Assembly: GCA_018241695.1 (NCBI GenBank)
Contig: JAFEDH010000006.1
Location: 1 to 64,000, forward strand
Reading direction: 5' to 3'
DNA from: Pseudomonadota bacterium
GTDB lineage: Bacteria; Pseudomonadota; Gammaproteobacteria; Burkholderiales; Rhodocyclaceae
Length of the DNA stretch: 64,000 nt
Within the stretch, counting starts at the first letter, position 1. Each line of letters begins with the position of its first letter. The translations under genes and the position numbers were made by a program. Shown here in pieces: positions 8,453 through 17,931 of the stretch. The notes below the pieces were generated by a model. That model ran no database searches. It was not told the origin of the DNA and saw only the letters and a list, made by a program, of their open reading frames with translations.

Positions 8453-11400
8453 CTAGCGCAATGAAAACGCTACCTGGCCACCACCCGGTGAGTGCGCCCC
8501 GGCGGCAACCCGGGGCGCGAGCACGAATACACGGGTCGCCGGCACGCCACCGGTATCCGAAAGCCAGGCCTGTACACGCTGTGCACGGTCATCGGCCAGA
8601 TGCTTCAGATCAGCATCGGACACGTCCTGCGCCTGGAGCAGACGCGCCTCCATTTCCGCGACGGGCAGCGTCTTGATCATGCCTACCAGATTGCGGGGCC
8701 GATCGGGAAGATCGCTGTCCTTGTACAGGCGTTCGAGGTAGTGCGCCCGCTCCTCGGTGGTGAGCGTCACCTCGGAAAGATCGGCACCCTTCTTGCCTCG
8801 CTTGGCGGTATCCGCAAGTTTCAGCGCACGCAGGCGATGGTCGAGCATGACCTGTTTGAGTCCCTCGCGATCGACTGCCGGATCGGCAACCCCTGTCACT
8901 TCCAATACCAGCGCCGGACGATCCGCCATGGCCTTGGCCAGGGACTGCAGGCGGCTTTCGATCTCGGGAGTGAATCCGGCCTGCCCGGGTGCGAACGCCA
9001 CCTGGGATAGATCTTCACCACCACCGAATAGCGAACCGAGCAGGGCAAAGGGTGCCGTCACCGCCTTTTCCAGCAGATTGACCAGCACCTTGAACACGAT
9101 GCCCCCCACGCTGAATTCCGGATCGTTGATGGAACCACGCAAGGGCAGGTTGAGATCGATTTCACCCCGGGCATTTTTCAAGAGGGAAAGCGCCAGACTC
9201 ACCGGAAGAGAAACGGCATCCTTGCTTTCCACCTTGTCTCCCAGGGTGAGCTGGTCGAGAAAGATCTGGTTTTCCGCCACCAGCTCCCCTTTGTCCACCT
9301 TGTAGCTCACATCCATGGAGAGCTTGCCCTTGTCGATCATGTAGCCCAGATAGCGGGCCGAGTAGGAGGAAAAGGGCGGCATGTCGATCCCCTTGGCAAT
9401 GGCGCGAATGTCCAGGCCCGGGGGGGAGGAAAGCGGATCGATGCGTCCCGAAATCTCCAGCGGCGCGGCGCGGTCGACCTTGCCACGCAAGTCGATCATG
9501 CTCAGCGTGCCTGCCGAGAGTGCACCGATTGTCCCGGTCAGACTGCCGATCCGGGCCGAGTAATTGGGTTTGATAAAGCGATCGTTGAAATTCACATCGC
9601 CACCATCGAGCCGGATGCTGCCGATACGGATGCGGGGTTCCGTGGCGGAGGCCGGAGCGGAAGTCACGGCCACGGGCTGTGTCGTGGAGGCCGGAGCCGA
9701 TGCCGGGGCCGCCGGAGCTGGCTCACGCGAAGCCGGTTTGAGAATATCCCGCAGATTGAGATGGCCTTCCGGGTTGATCAGAACCTTGGCATAAAAATTC
9801 GAGAGCGCCACGCTGCCCACATCCACAGCCAGGGGGGCCGTCGCCACGGTCAATGCACCGATGCGCAGCTGTTTCCAACGCAGCAAGTCCTCGGCGTTGA
9901 TCCGGTCGAGGATGCTGACATCCGACAGGGCGCCGTCGCCATCGAGATGGACATTCCCCTCCCGCCAGCTGACTTTGCCCCGGAAATCCAAAGCACCACG
10001 GGTCAGCAGGGCATTGAAACGTTCGCCGGCAAACCCCTGCAACGCGACCAGATCGACCTGCCCCAGATCCAGCGTGAGCGCTCCCCCGTCGGCCAGACCG
10101 ATCTTCCCCGCCGCATCGATATGGCCCCGCTCATTCACCGTGGCCTTGAGGCGAGACTCGGCCGGAGCGCCGCTGCTGGCGAGATGAGTGCCATCCAGCG
10201 AAATATCGGACAGATGCAGGGTCGGCGCATCGGGCAACCCTGCATCGGTAAAGCTAAGTGCTCCTCCCGAAAGCCCGAATTTGGCCAGCGACCAGCGCCA
10301 GGCGGGGGGTGGGGCGTTCCCTCCGGGACGGGTCGATGCCGGACTGGTCTCCCCATGCGAGGCAAAGAGATCGACCAGATCGAACCGGCCATCACCGCTG
10401 CGGGTAATCGATGCCGAAGGCGCACCCAGGGTCAGGCTATCGGCCTGGATATCACGAGCCGATAGATCGACCCGGAGCCCGGACAGCACCGCATCCCCCA
10501 GGGTGATGGCGCGCTTCTCCGCACCGTCGTCACCGATGGCAAGCCCGCCATGTCCTCCCGTACCCAGGGAGCACCGTTCCACCGTCGCACGCCCTTTCAT
10601 GACGTCATATTCAAAATTTTGCACCCGCAAGGCTTCCGATGCGAACCGCACCTTCGGGTCCGCCAGGGTCAGGTCGATCCCGCTCAGATCGAGATTTCCC
10701 GCCACCGTGACCGCTGGCGCCTGATCCACGGGTTTGCGGAACCGTACCTCGATCCTGGTTCCCAGCAGTGCGCTGTGCAACCGGAACGGCAGCCGTGCGT
10801 AAGCACTGATTCTGGTCAGGTCGAACTTGTCCAGATTGATGTCCACAACCGCATCATGCCCGGTGGCAAAGGGCCGGATGCGGCCCGTGAGCGTCAGCGG
10901 TGCTCCATTGATTCTCGCGCTGAAATGCGGCTCGACGAAGACTTCCGTCTTGGATGGAACGTTGGCGACGAAGGGAATTCCCAGCGCAATGTCGGAAACA
11001 AGCTGGGTGCCGCCATCGACCTTGTCGACCAGTTCGATGCGCCCATCCTTCAGGGAGATATTGCTGACCCAGAACTCGGGAGTCGGACTGTCATCCTTTT
11101 TGCCGAGCCACTTGTCCAGCAGATCGGAGACATTGAGACGAGTTGCCGATTCCCGCACCAGATGGAGATTCACACCCTCCACTTTCACCTCGCTGATAAC
11201 GGGTATCCGGCGCACCAGGGAGGTGGCCGAAATATCAACATGGGCCGACTTCACCGCCAGCACATCCCCCGCCCTGAAACCCTCCATGGTGGCGGAAAGC
11301 GTATAGGGAGAAATGGCGATGCGCTCGATGGTGACGGGCCGGTGCAACTGCTCGCCCAGTATCGTTTCGAGTTTCGCTTTGGCGAACCCCGGCAGCCAGA

Positions 11401-11518
11401 AATATCCGGCGAGACCGAAAAGCACGAAGAACACCGCGATCACAGCGGTAAAGACACGCAGCGCACGGCGCCGCACGATGTTTTGAAACACGGTGGAAAG
11501 CCGCTGTGGATTCTTCAT
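8453..11518 (-). CDS. DUF748-family, AsmA-like envelope protein
   Basis: A 1021-residue protein with one N-terminal membrane anchor (about residues 20-42, FTAVIAVFFVLFGLAGYF) and a very long periplasmic region rich in beta-strand repeats (LxLxGxIxP-type segments). An Ala/Pro/Thr-rich linker occurs near residues 590-630. The start, with PGFAKAKLETILGEQLHRPVTIERI, is typical of DUF748. Family members resemble AsmA/TamB proteins implicated in lipid transfer or outer-membrane assembly; that role is family knowledge and untested here. It starts at an ATG 33 bases from the HDOD-GAF stop and precedes greB on the same strand. Confidence 0.85.
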   Translation of the reverse strand: MKNPQRLSTVFQNIVRRRALRVFTAVIAVFFVLFGLAGYFWLPGFAKAKLETILGEQLHRPVTIERIAISPYTLSATMEGFRAGDVLAVKSAHVDISATSLVRRIPVISEVKVEGVNLHLVRESATRLNVSDLLDKWLGKKDDSPTPEFWVSNISLKDGRIELVDKVDGGTQLVSDIALGIPFVANVPSKTEVFVEPHFSARINGAPLTLTGRIRPFATGHDAVVDINLDKFDLTRISAYARLPFRLHSALLGTRIEVRFRKPVDQAPAVTVAGNLDLSGIDLTLADPKVRFASEALRVQNFEYDVMKGRATVERCSLGTGGHGGLAIGDDGAEKRAITLGDAVLSGLRVDLSARDIQADSLTLGAPSASITRSGDGRFDLVDLFASHGETSPASTRPGGNAPPPAWRWSLAKFGLSGGALSFTDAGLPDAPTLHLSDISLDGTHLASSGAPAESRLKATVNERGHIDAAGKIGLADGGALTLDLGQVDLVALQGFAGERFNALLTRGALDFRGKVSWREGNVHLDGDGALSDVSILDRINAEDLLRWKQLRIGALTVATAPLAVDVGSVALSNFYAKVLINPEGHLNLRDILKPASREPAPAAPASAPASTTQPVAVTSAPASATEPRIRIGSIRLDGGDVNFNDRFIKPNYSARIGSLTGTIGALSAGTLSMIDLRGKVDRAAPLEISGRIDPLSSPPGLDIRAIAKGIDMPPFSSYSARYLGYMIDKGKLSMDVSYKVDKGELVAENQIFLDQLTLGDKVESKDAVSLPVSLALSLLKNARGEIDLNLPLRGSINDPEFSVGGIVFKVLVNLLEKAVTAPFALLGSLFGGGEDLSQVAFAPGQAGFTPEIESRLQSLAKAMADRPALVLEVTGVADPAVDREGLKQVMLDHRLRALKLADTAKRGKKGADLSEVTLTTEERAHYLERLYKDSDLPDRPRNLVGMIKTLPVAEMEARLLQAQDVSDADLKHLADDRAQRVQAWLSDTGGVPATRVFVLAPRVAAGAHSPGGGQVAFSLR

Positions 11519-11551
11519 GCTCGATTCATGCAGAAAATGAAGTGCAGAAGT

Positions 11552-13150
11552 TTATCTGGTCTGCTTGATGGCAAGAACAGCCTGATTACGCAGGGTTTTG
11601 AGCAGCTGGGATTCCCGCTCGGAGATGAAAATGGAACCGGCGACTTCCTTGTCGCAATAAATCAATGCAACGGGCATACCCTTGAGTGTAAGGGGAAACA
11701 GGGCGAATGTTTTTGCCGGCACCTTTTCCCGGAACCAGGAAGGAATCTGGCTGGCAACTCCCGGGGCATCCACATCCGAAATCAGGATATCGACGCCCTT
11801 GGTGACGGAAAGGGAAAAAACGTCGGCAGCAACGGCGAGCGGAAAATCAAATTGTTTGACGACTGCCATCGTATCCGGGCCAAAGCCGAACCGTGCCACC
11901 ATTCGCCCCGCCTTTGGATCGCGCATGCACAGGATCACACGCTTGAAACCGACTGCCCGATACATGGTTTCCAGGATGATGCGCAAAATATCGTTGAGGG
12001 AGGCGTCTTCGACCAGCGAGTTGCTGATGTCGTGAATACCCGCCGTGAGCACCTCCTCGGTGCTCCCCTCCTCATCATTTCCACTTCCGTTACTGGCAAC
12101 AAAGCTATCTCCCAGCAGCGCACCGGATAATGGATTGTCCCGGCCGGCTGCCCCATCACCGGCAACCGCCGGCGTGCCAACACCAGCGAAAAGCCGTACC
12201 TGCCTGGCAAAGTGACTCTGGTTCAGATTTACCCGCAAGCTGTTCGCCAGCTGCCCCAGCTCATCAAGAGACTTTTCCACCAGAGGCCGCAGATCGCACT
12301 CGGTAAATCCCATGCCCGCACCAAAACGCTCGGTTAATTCCCGCACGATCCGGTCATGGTCATCGGGTGTTCCGGCGGCCAGTGAGTCGCACAACTGGTT
12401 GGCAAAACCGGACAGGGTGCGCAGGATATCGCCCTGGGTCTCAGGTTTATTGACCTGTCCGGCCTCAAGACGACGCATGCTGTGCACAATGGCATGAGGG
12501 AAACCCCACTCCTGCGCCACAGCAATCCCAAGGTCATGAAATGAGACTCCCAGCACATTTTCGGAAGCCACATCTTCATCGACCTGCTTCTGCTGCATCA
12601 TGGCGCGGATGGCTGCCATCTCTTCGGAAAAATAGTGAAGAGACAGAAGCCTGCCCAGGCTATGGAATAGTGCGCAGATGAAAGCCTCCTCGGCTTCCCG
12701 CCCCATGAATTTCTGCCCCGCATCACGCGCCAGCAGCGCCGCCAGATTGGCCTTGAGAAAGGCCTCCCTCAATTCCCGTGCACCCACCTTGTCCTGCATG
12801 TGTTCAAAGAGCAGAACGTTGATGACGATATTGCGTACCGCATCGAAGCCCAGAACGATCACCGCTCGGGACACGGTACTGATGTTGCCGGCCCCGGCCT
12901 GAGTGAAATAGGCAGAATTGGCTATACGCAGGATCTTGTTGGTCAGCCCGTAATCCTTGATGATGGTATTGGACAGCCGGTTGATGCTTTCCTTGTCGGA
13001 GTGGGTGAGTTTGTTGATCGCAGATACCGAATCGGATAGTGCCGGAAAATCGCCCTTGTAACGCATCCGCCGCAAGAGGAATTCCACGGTCGCGCGCTGT
13101 GCACCCTCACCCCTGCGCTCCCCACTACGATCATCCACGACCACGACCAT
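11552..13150 (-). CDS. HDOD-GAF signalling protein
   Basis: A 532-residue cytoplasmic protein with an HDOD domain (about 30-300; KDYGLTNKILRIANSAYF near 65-82) followed by a GAF domain (about 355-525; ETMYRAVGFKRVILCMRD, KGMPVALIYCDKE). The HD site is degenerate: the position equivalent to HD reads HS (163-164), so it is probably a binding or regulatory module. Two adjacent ATGs (13153, 13150) follow an AGGAGG; 13150 gives better spacing, and an ORF extending to 13222 is judged non-coding. It probably integrates a small-ligand signal sensed by GAF with control of motility or cell cycle, as HDOD proteins do elsewhere. The target is unknown. Confidence 0.85.
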   Translation of the reverse strand: MVVVVDDRSGERRGEGAQRATVEFLLRRMRYKGDFPALSDSVSAINKLTHSDKESINRLSNTIIKDYGLTNKILRIANSAYFTQAGAGNISTVSRAVIVLGFDAVRNIVINVLLFEHMQDKVGARELREAFLKANLAALLARDAGQKFMGREAEEAFICALFHSLGRLLSLHYFSEEMAAIRAMMQQKQVDEDVASENVLGVSFHDLGIAVAQEWGFPHAIVHSMRRLEAGQVNKPETQGDILRTLSGFANQLCDSLAAGTPDDHDRIVRELTERFGAGMGFTECDLRPLVEKSLDELGQLANSLRVNLNQSHFARQVRLFAGVGTPAVAGDGAAGRDNPLSGALLGDSFVASNGSGNDEEGSTEEVLTAGIHDISNSLVEDASLNDILRIILETMYRAVGFKRVILCMRDPKAGRMVARFGFGPDTMAVVKQFDFPLAVAADVFSLSVTKGVDILISDVDAPGVASQIPSWFREKVPAKTFALFPLTLKGMPVALIYCDKEVAGSIFISERESQLLKTLRNQAVLAIKQTR

Positions 13151-13477
13151 CATGCCTCCTGATTCGAAACTGCTATCAGGTGCCGAAAGCACCCACGGAG
13201 CAGCGCACGCTTCCGCCGGCAAGGTTCCTGAAATTGCAACCTACCAGCCACTCCCGTGTTGATCGACAACCCTACCGGGAGCCCGGGTTGAATCCGGCGC
13301 TGTACGTCAGCCACAAGTCTGGTATCGAACAAAAGCCTGCGTCATGACGCCATTGTAGAGCCTTAACCTCACCGGCTCAGGCTTTCGTACGGTGTTGCAA
13401 TGATCTGTCCTTCAGCAGCGGCAAATCCTGGCTGCAACGTGGTGACCATCGACTTCCAGAGATGCTTCGATACGCTG
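13151..13477. other. 327-base intergenic region, no gene seen
   Basis: It separates the HDOD-GAF start from the stop of the DUF3567 gene, both on the minus strand, and should hold the HDOD-GAF promoter. The one striking element is a perfect 12-base palindrome GCGTCATGACGC at 13339-13350. I see no convincing coding frame, tRNA or terminator. Confidence 0.5.
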
Positions 13478-13711
13478 TCAGTGGCAAACAAATGGCATGC
13501 TCAGCACCGCGTCGTAACGGTCGGCAAAATCAGATAGCGTGTCATCGTCCGCCCCCCCGGCCAGCACGCACATGAATTCGCTGCGGAACCGATGAGCGAT
13601 GGCCCCCTGCATCAGGCCGCCGCGCCGGCTGCGCTTGTCGAAAAGTTCGACCGCATCCAGACCGGGGTAGTCGATCACATAAAGGGTCGGGTTGTCGATC
13701 AGGATCTGCAT
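13478..13711 (-). CDS. DUF3567 family protein
   Basis: A small 77-residue soluble protein of a family largely confined to Betaproteobacteria. It shows the family layout: a short beta start (YVIDYPGLDAVELFDKRSRRG), a GGLMQGAIAHRFRSEF helix, and the ending DFADRYDAVLSMPFVCH, which parallels the YTALMQQPVVLH-type ending of relatives. A GGAGG lies five bases before the ATG. Function unknown. It is divergent from the small coiled-coil gene at 13810. Confidence 0.75.
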   Translation of the reverse strand: MQILIDNPTLYVIDYPGLDAVELFDKRSRRGGLMQGAIAHRFRSEFMCVLAGGADDDTLSDFADRYDAVLSMPFVCH

Positions 13712-13809
13712 GATGGCCTCCGTAGCAGGGACATGACCCAGATAACGGCAGATTGCGGATTTTCAAGAGCACATTGCCAAACCGGACCGGCCACCCTTAC
13801 CATAACGGC

Positions 13810-14019
13810 ATGGCACTCCCAGACGATCCCGACAACCTCCACGCCCGGATACACGAGCTGCGCGGTGAACATCGCGATCTGGATACCGCCATCGAGCACC
13901 TTTCGCTCTCCCCGCCGCCCGACGAGCTGATGCTGCGCCGGCTCAAAAAACGCAGGCTCCAGCTCCGGGACCGCATCATCACCCTGGAACGGATGCTTGC
14001 TCCCGACGAACCTGCCTGA
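13810..14019 (+). CDS. DUF465/YdcH-like small coiled-coil protein
   Basis: A 69-residue, highly charged helical protein (LHARIHELRGEHRDLDTAIEHL ... LMLRRLKKRRLQLRDRI). The HxELxxEHxxLDxxI heptad pattern and the late LKKRRLxLRDxI segment are typical of DUF465/YdcH. The ATG at 13810 is chosen over an upstream in-frame codon because homology begins there. It sits 18 bases ahead of the DUF2189 gene and may share its transcript. Function unknown. Confidence 0.75.
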   Translation: MALPDDPDNLHARIHELRGEHRDLDTAIEHLSLSPPPDELMLRRLKKRRLQLRDRIITLERMLAPDEPA

Positions 14020-14037
14020 CCTCTTTTCCCTGCCACC

Positions 14038-14832
14038 ATGAGCGAATTCGTTCCGACGCCGCCCCCACCGGTTCCCTTTCCACACATTCGCTCGGATCTG
14101 CCGCTGCTCGCCCCGCTGGCCTGGCTGCGGGCAGGCTGGAATGACTTTGCCGCCCATCCTTTTCCCAGCCTGTTCTATGGCGCCTGCTTCACGCTGCTGG
14201 GGTGGGTTTTTGTATTCGCCCTGAGCCATGCGGTCGCCATGGTCACCGGAGTGACGACGGGCTTTCTCCTGGTAGCCCCCTTCTTTGCCACCGGCCTGTA
14301 CGAACTTTCGCTGCTGCGCGAACAGGGTGAAACCGTCATGCTCGCCCCCACTCTCAGTGCCTGGCGCCGCAATCTTCCCGCATTCGGCATCTATTCCCTG
14401 GTCCTGATCGTCATCTACCTGCTCTGGGCGCGGGCCTCGATGGTGATCTTCGCCCTGTTCTATCAGGGCGGTCTGCCCACACTGACGGATCTGATCCAGC
14501 AGATCCTCCGTTTCGACAATACCGAGTTCCTCATCGCCTATTTCATCGTTGGCGGTATTTTTGCCTGCATCGCCTTCGCCGTCAGCGTTGTCTCGATCCC
14601 TCTCATCCTGGATCAGGGGCAAGACACCATCACCGCCATGATCGCCAGCGCGCTGACCCTGTTCCGCAATCCGGCACCCGTACTGCTCTGGGCCGCAATC
14701 ATCGTTACCTTCACCGCCATCGGAATCAGTACGGCATTTTTCGGCATGCTGGTACTCATGCCGCTCCTCGGCCACACCACCTGGTACGCCTACCGGGCGC
14801 TGGTGGAGCCAGGACAGCCCCCTGCCCCATGA
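14038..14832 (+). CDS. DUF2189 integral membrane protein
   Basis: A 264-residue inner-membrane protein with about six hydrophobic segments, opening with the DUF2189 signature LAWLRAGWNDFAAHPFPSLFYG and containing TGFLLVAPFFATGLYELS. A paralogue with the same motifs lies at 45134-45883. Its stop overlaps the start of the adaptor gene (ATGA), so it is translationally coupled to a tripartite-type ABC exporter. That position suggests an accessory role in the exporter, but no function is established for the family. Confidence 0.85.
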   Translation: MSEFVPTPPPPVPFPHIRSDLPLLAPLAWLRAGWNDFAAHPFPSLFYGACFTLLGWVFVFALSHAVAMVTGVTTGFLLVAPFFATGLYELSLLREQGETVMLAPTLSAWRRNLPAFGIYSLVLIVIYLLWARASMVIFALFYQGGLPTLTDLIQQILRFDNTEFLIAYFIVGGIFACIAFAVSVVSIPLILDQGQDTITAMIASALTLFRNPAPVLLWAAIIVTFTAIGISTAFFGMLVLMPLLGHTTWYAYRALVEPGQPPAP

Positions 14833-15989
14833 CCTTGCGCGGACTCCGGGTCTCTGCTTTTGCGCTTGCCCTGCTGGGCTTGGTAATCCTCGGTTTCCGT
14901 TATGCCACCCGCCCCGCCCCGATTGCCGTAACCATTGCCAGTGCCGACCCGGGGCCGGTGGAAACCACCGTCGCCAATACCCGGGCCGGCTCGGTGGCCG
15001 CCTGCCGTCGGGCCAAGGTGGCGCCCCCGGCCGCGGGGCGTATCGCCCGGTTACCCATCCACAAAGGGCAACGGGTCGAGGCCGGCACCTTGCTGCTCGA
15101 ACTCTGGAACGATGATGTGGTCGCCCGTGAGCAATTGGCCCGTGACCAGCTGGTCACCGCGAGAACACGCGTCACCGAAGCCTGCCAGCTCACGGCCGCG
15201 GCAGTGAGCGAGGCACGGCAGACCCGTGCGTTGAGAGACAAGGGCTTCGTTTCCGAGGAACGTGCGATTCGCGCCGAAGCCCAGGCCAGATCCAGCCAGG
15301 CTACCTGCGCCGCAGTCCAGGCCCAGGTCCGGGAAGCCCGCGCACGGGTTGCCGCCGCCCGGGCCGATACGGAGCGCACCATCCTGCGTGCGCCCTTTGC
15401 CGGCGTGGTCGCGGAAATCAATGGCGAACGTGGCGAATACCTCACCCCCTCACCGCCCGGAATTCCCACTCTGCCGGCGGTGGACCTGATCGACGACACC
15501 TGTCTCTATGTCACTGCGCCAATCGACGAAGTGGATGCCGCCCGTCTGAGGACAGGGCTTGCGGCACGCATCACCCTGGATGCCTACCGCAACCGGCATT
15601 TCCAGGGCCATGTGCGGCGTATCGCCCCCTATGTTCTGGCGCTGGAGAAGCAGGCCCGTACCGTTGAAGTCGAAGTCGCGTTCGACAACCCACGGCCCGG
15701 TGACGGCATACCGCTGCTGGTGGGTTATTCCGCCGATATCGAAATAATTACCGAGCGGCGCGACGCGGTCCTGCGCATCCCCACTTCGGCGCTGATGCCG
15801 GGCAACCGTGTGCTGCTGCTGGGCAGCGACGGCATCCTGAGCGAACGGGTCGTTGGCATCGGCCTTTCCAACTGGGAATTCACCGAAATCAGAAACGGCC
15901 TCCAGCGCGGCGATCAGGTGATCACCTCGCTCGACCGGGATGGCGTGAAAGCCGGCGCCCGTGCGGTGGCCGAGAACAAGCAGCCATGA
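14829..15989 (+). CDS. Periplasmic adaptor (HlyD/MacA-like membrane fusion protein)
   Basis: A 386-residue protein with one N-terminal membrane anchor (ALALLGLVILGFRYA), then lipoyl, alpha-hairpin and beta-barrel regions. The lipoyl halves are visible as PAAGRIARLPIHKGQRVEAG (about 65-85) and APFAGVVAEINGERGEY (about 190-210), flanking an Arg/Ala-rich coiled coil. It would couple the downstream ABC permeases to an outer-membrane channel; no TolC-like gene is in the window. It begins inside the DUF2189 stop codon and is followed after 19 bases by the ATPase gene. Confidence 0.9.
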   Translation: MTLRGLRVSAFALALLGLVILGFRYATRPAPIAVTIASADPGPVETTVANTRAGSVAACRRAKVAPPAAGRIARLPIHKGQRVEAGTLLLELWNDDVVAREQLARDQLVTARTRVTEACQLTAAAVSEARQTRALRDKGFVSEERAIRAEAQARSSQATCAAVQAQVREARARVAAARADTERTILRAPFAGVVAEINGERGEYLTPSPPGIPTLPAVDLIDDTCLYVTAPIDEVDAARLRTGLAARITLDAYRNRHFQGHVRRIAPYVLALEKQARTVEVEVAFDNPRPGDGIPLLVGYSADIEIITERRDAVLRIPTSALMPGNRVLLLGSDGILSERVVGIGLSNWEFTEIRNGLQRGDQVITSLDRDGVKAGARAVAENKQP

Positions 15990-16008
15990 GCATCATTGCC
16001 AGCTCCGA

Positions 16009-16698
16009 ATGATCCGCCTCACCGGCATCCAGCGCCATTTCCAGGTTGGGGGCGAAACGGTCCATGCGCTGCGCGGCATCGATCTCGCCATCGGTGCGGG
16101 CGAATACATTGCAATCCTGGGGCCATCGGGTTCGGGAAAATCTTCCCTGCTCAACATTATCGGCCTGCTCGACCACCCAAGCGCGGGGCAGTATGAACTC
16201 GACGGACGTGACGTCACTGCGCTCGCGGACGACGAGCAGGCGCGGGTACGGCGTGAAAAAATCGGCTTCGTCTTCCAGTTCTTCCATCTCGTACCCCGTC
16301 TCACCGCCGCCGAAAACATCGCCCTGCCCATGGTGCTGGCCGGAGTCGAGCCGTCCCGGCGCGAGGAACGGGTGGCATGGCTGCTCGAAGCCTATGGCCT
16401 GGCGAACCGGGCCCATCACCGCCCCGACCAGCTTTCCGGCGGCCAATGCCAGCGCGTGGCGATTGCCCGCGCCATGTCCATGTCGCCCCCCGTCATCGTC
16501 GCCGACGAGCCCACCGGCAATCTGGATCGCCACACCAGCCAGGAAGTTATCACCCTCCTCGAATCCCTGCATGCCGCCGGCAGCACCCTGATTGTCGTCA
16601 CGCACGACCCGTCACTCGGTGCCCGAGCCACACGCCAGTTGCATCTGGACGATGGCCTGATTGCCGAAAGGCCTCTGCCGGATTCCCCGGCGGACTGA
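16009..16698 (+). CDS. ABC transporter ATP-binding protein (MacB/LolD type)
   Basis: The 229-residue nucleotide-binding subunit that powers the adjoining FtsX-type permeases. Walker A is GPSGSGKS at 38-45, the signature is LSGGQ at 142-146, and Walker B with catalytic Glu is VIVADEPTGNLD from 162. The phrase QRVAIARAM and the loop FFHLVPRLTAAEN are typical of the MacB/LolD/FtsE branch. The ATG at 16009 starts at the homology boundary; upstream in-frame sequence from 15961 overlaps the adaptor gene and is rejected. Confidence 0.93.
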   Translation: MIRLTGIQRHFQVGGETVHALRGIDLAIGAGEYIAILGPSGSGKSSLLNIIGLLDHPSAGQYELDGRDVTALADDEQARVRREKIGFVFQFFHLVPRLTAAENIALPMVLAGVEPSRREERVAWLLEAYGLANRAHHRPDQLSGGQCQRVAIARAMSMSPPVIVADEPTGNLDRHTSQEVITLLESLHAAGSTLIVVTHDPSLGARATRQLHLDDGLIAERPLPDSPAD

Positions 16699-16716
16699 GT
16701 CGTTGAGGACTCGCAG

Positions 16717-17931
16717 ATGATGCGCATTGCCGACCTTTCCGCTTTCACCTGGCAGGTGATGCGCGGCAATCGTGGCCGGACCCTGCTCATCCTGCTCGCC
16801 ATGGGCATCGGCGTCGCGGCGGTGCTGATGGTCACCGCCCTCGGGGAAGGTGCACGACGCTATGTGCTCAAACAGTTCTCCGGCCTGGGATCGAACCTGG
16901 TGATCGTGCTGCCCGGCCGCGCCGAGACCGCGGGTGGAATCCCCGGCTTCATCACCGGCAAGACCCCCCGCCTGCTCACGCTCGATGATGCCCTGGCTCT
17001 CGCGCGCAGCCGCGCGGTACGCCGCATCGCGCCCCTGATCGTGGGCACCGGGGATGTGCACTGGAATGCCCGCACGCGGGAATCTCCCATCCTGGGCACC
17101 ACGGCGGATTTCATCGCCGTGCGCGAAATGAATCTGGCCCAGGGGCTGTTCCTGCCGGAGAGCGACCCTCATCACGGCCAGCCCGTATGCGTGGTGGGCG
17201 CCAGGGTGGCGCGGGAACTGTTCGGTCATACGCCCGCCCTGGGCCAGTGGCTGCGGATCGGCGACCGTCGCTTCCGCGTAATTGGCGTCGCCGCGCCCCA
17301 GGGCGAATCCCTGGGTTTCAATACCGACCAGATTGTCATCGTCCCCCTGGCCGCTGCCCAGGCGCTGTTCAACAGCGAAGCCCTGTTCCGTATCCTGGTG
17401 GAGGCCAAATCCCGCGGCCAGGTTGCCGCCGCCAAAACGGATATTCTCGAAATCGTGAAGCAACGCCATGAAGGCGAGCGGGATATCACGGTCATCACCC
17501 AGGATGCCGTGCTGTCCACCTTCGACCGCATCCTCGGCGCACTGACCCTGGCGGTCGGCGGCATCGCGGCCATCAGCCTGTCTGTCGCGGGCATTCTGGT
17601 CATGAACGTGATGCTCATCTCGGTCACCCAGCGCCGCCGCGAAATCGGTTTGCTCAAGGCTCTGGGCGCGACCAGTGGACAGATACGGCTGATCTTCGTC
17701 AGCGAAGCCATCTTGCTGGCTCTGGCCGGTGCCAGCGCGGGCATGGCGGCCGGATGGGCAAGCCAGTTCCTGCTTGGCCACCTTTTCCCCTCCATACCCT
17801 TTGCCGCGCCCTGGTGGGCGGTTATCGCCGCTCCAGCCACGGCCATCGCCACGGCGATCGTGTTCTCCATCACCCCGGCGCGCCAGGCTGCCCGGCTCGA
17901 CCCCGTCGCCGCCCTTGCGGCGCGCACCTGA
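16717..17931 (+). CDS. ABC transporter permease, FtsX/MacB type (first)
   Basis: A 404-residue permease with a first membrane segment at about 18-40 (LLILLAMGIGVAAVLMV), a large periplasmic MacB-PCD-like domain (about 50-250), and three C-terminal segments. The cytoplasmic coupling helix reads RREIGLLKALGAT, the usual contact to the ATPase. A GAGGA lies seven bases before the ATG. Its stop overlaps the next gene's start by one base (TGATG). With the second, distinct permease it probably forms a heterodimer. Confidence 0.9.
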   Translation: MMRIADLSAFTWQVMRGNRGRTLLILLAMGIGVAAVLMVTALGEGARRYVLKQFSGLGSNLVIVLPGRAETAGGIPGFITGKTPRLLTLDDALALARSRAVRRIAPLIVGTGDVHWNARTRESPILGTTADFIAVREMNLAQGLFLPESDPHHGQPVCVVGARVARELFGHTPALGQWLRIGDRRFRVIGVAAPQGESLGFNTDQIVIVPLAAAQALFNSEALFRILVEAKSRGQVAAAKTDILEIVKQRHEGERDITVITQDAVLSTFDRILGALTLAVGGIAAISLSVAGILVMNVMLISVTQRRREIGLLKALGATSGQIRLIFVSEAILLALAGASAGMAAGWASQFLLGHLFPSIPFAAPWWAVIAAPATAIATAIVFSITPARQAARLDPVAALAART

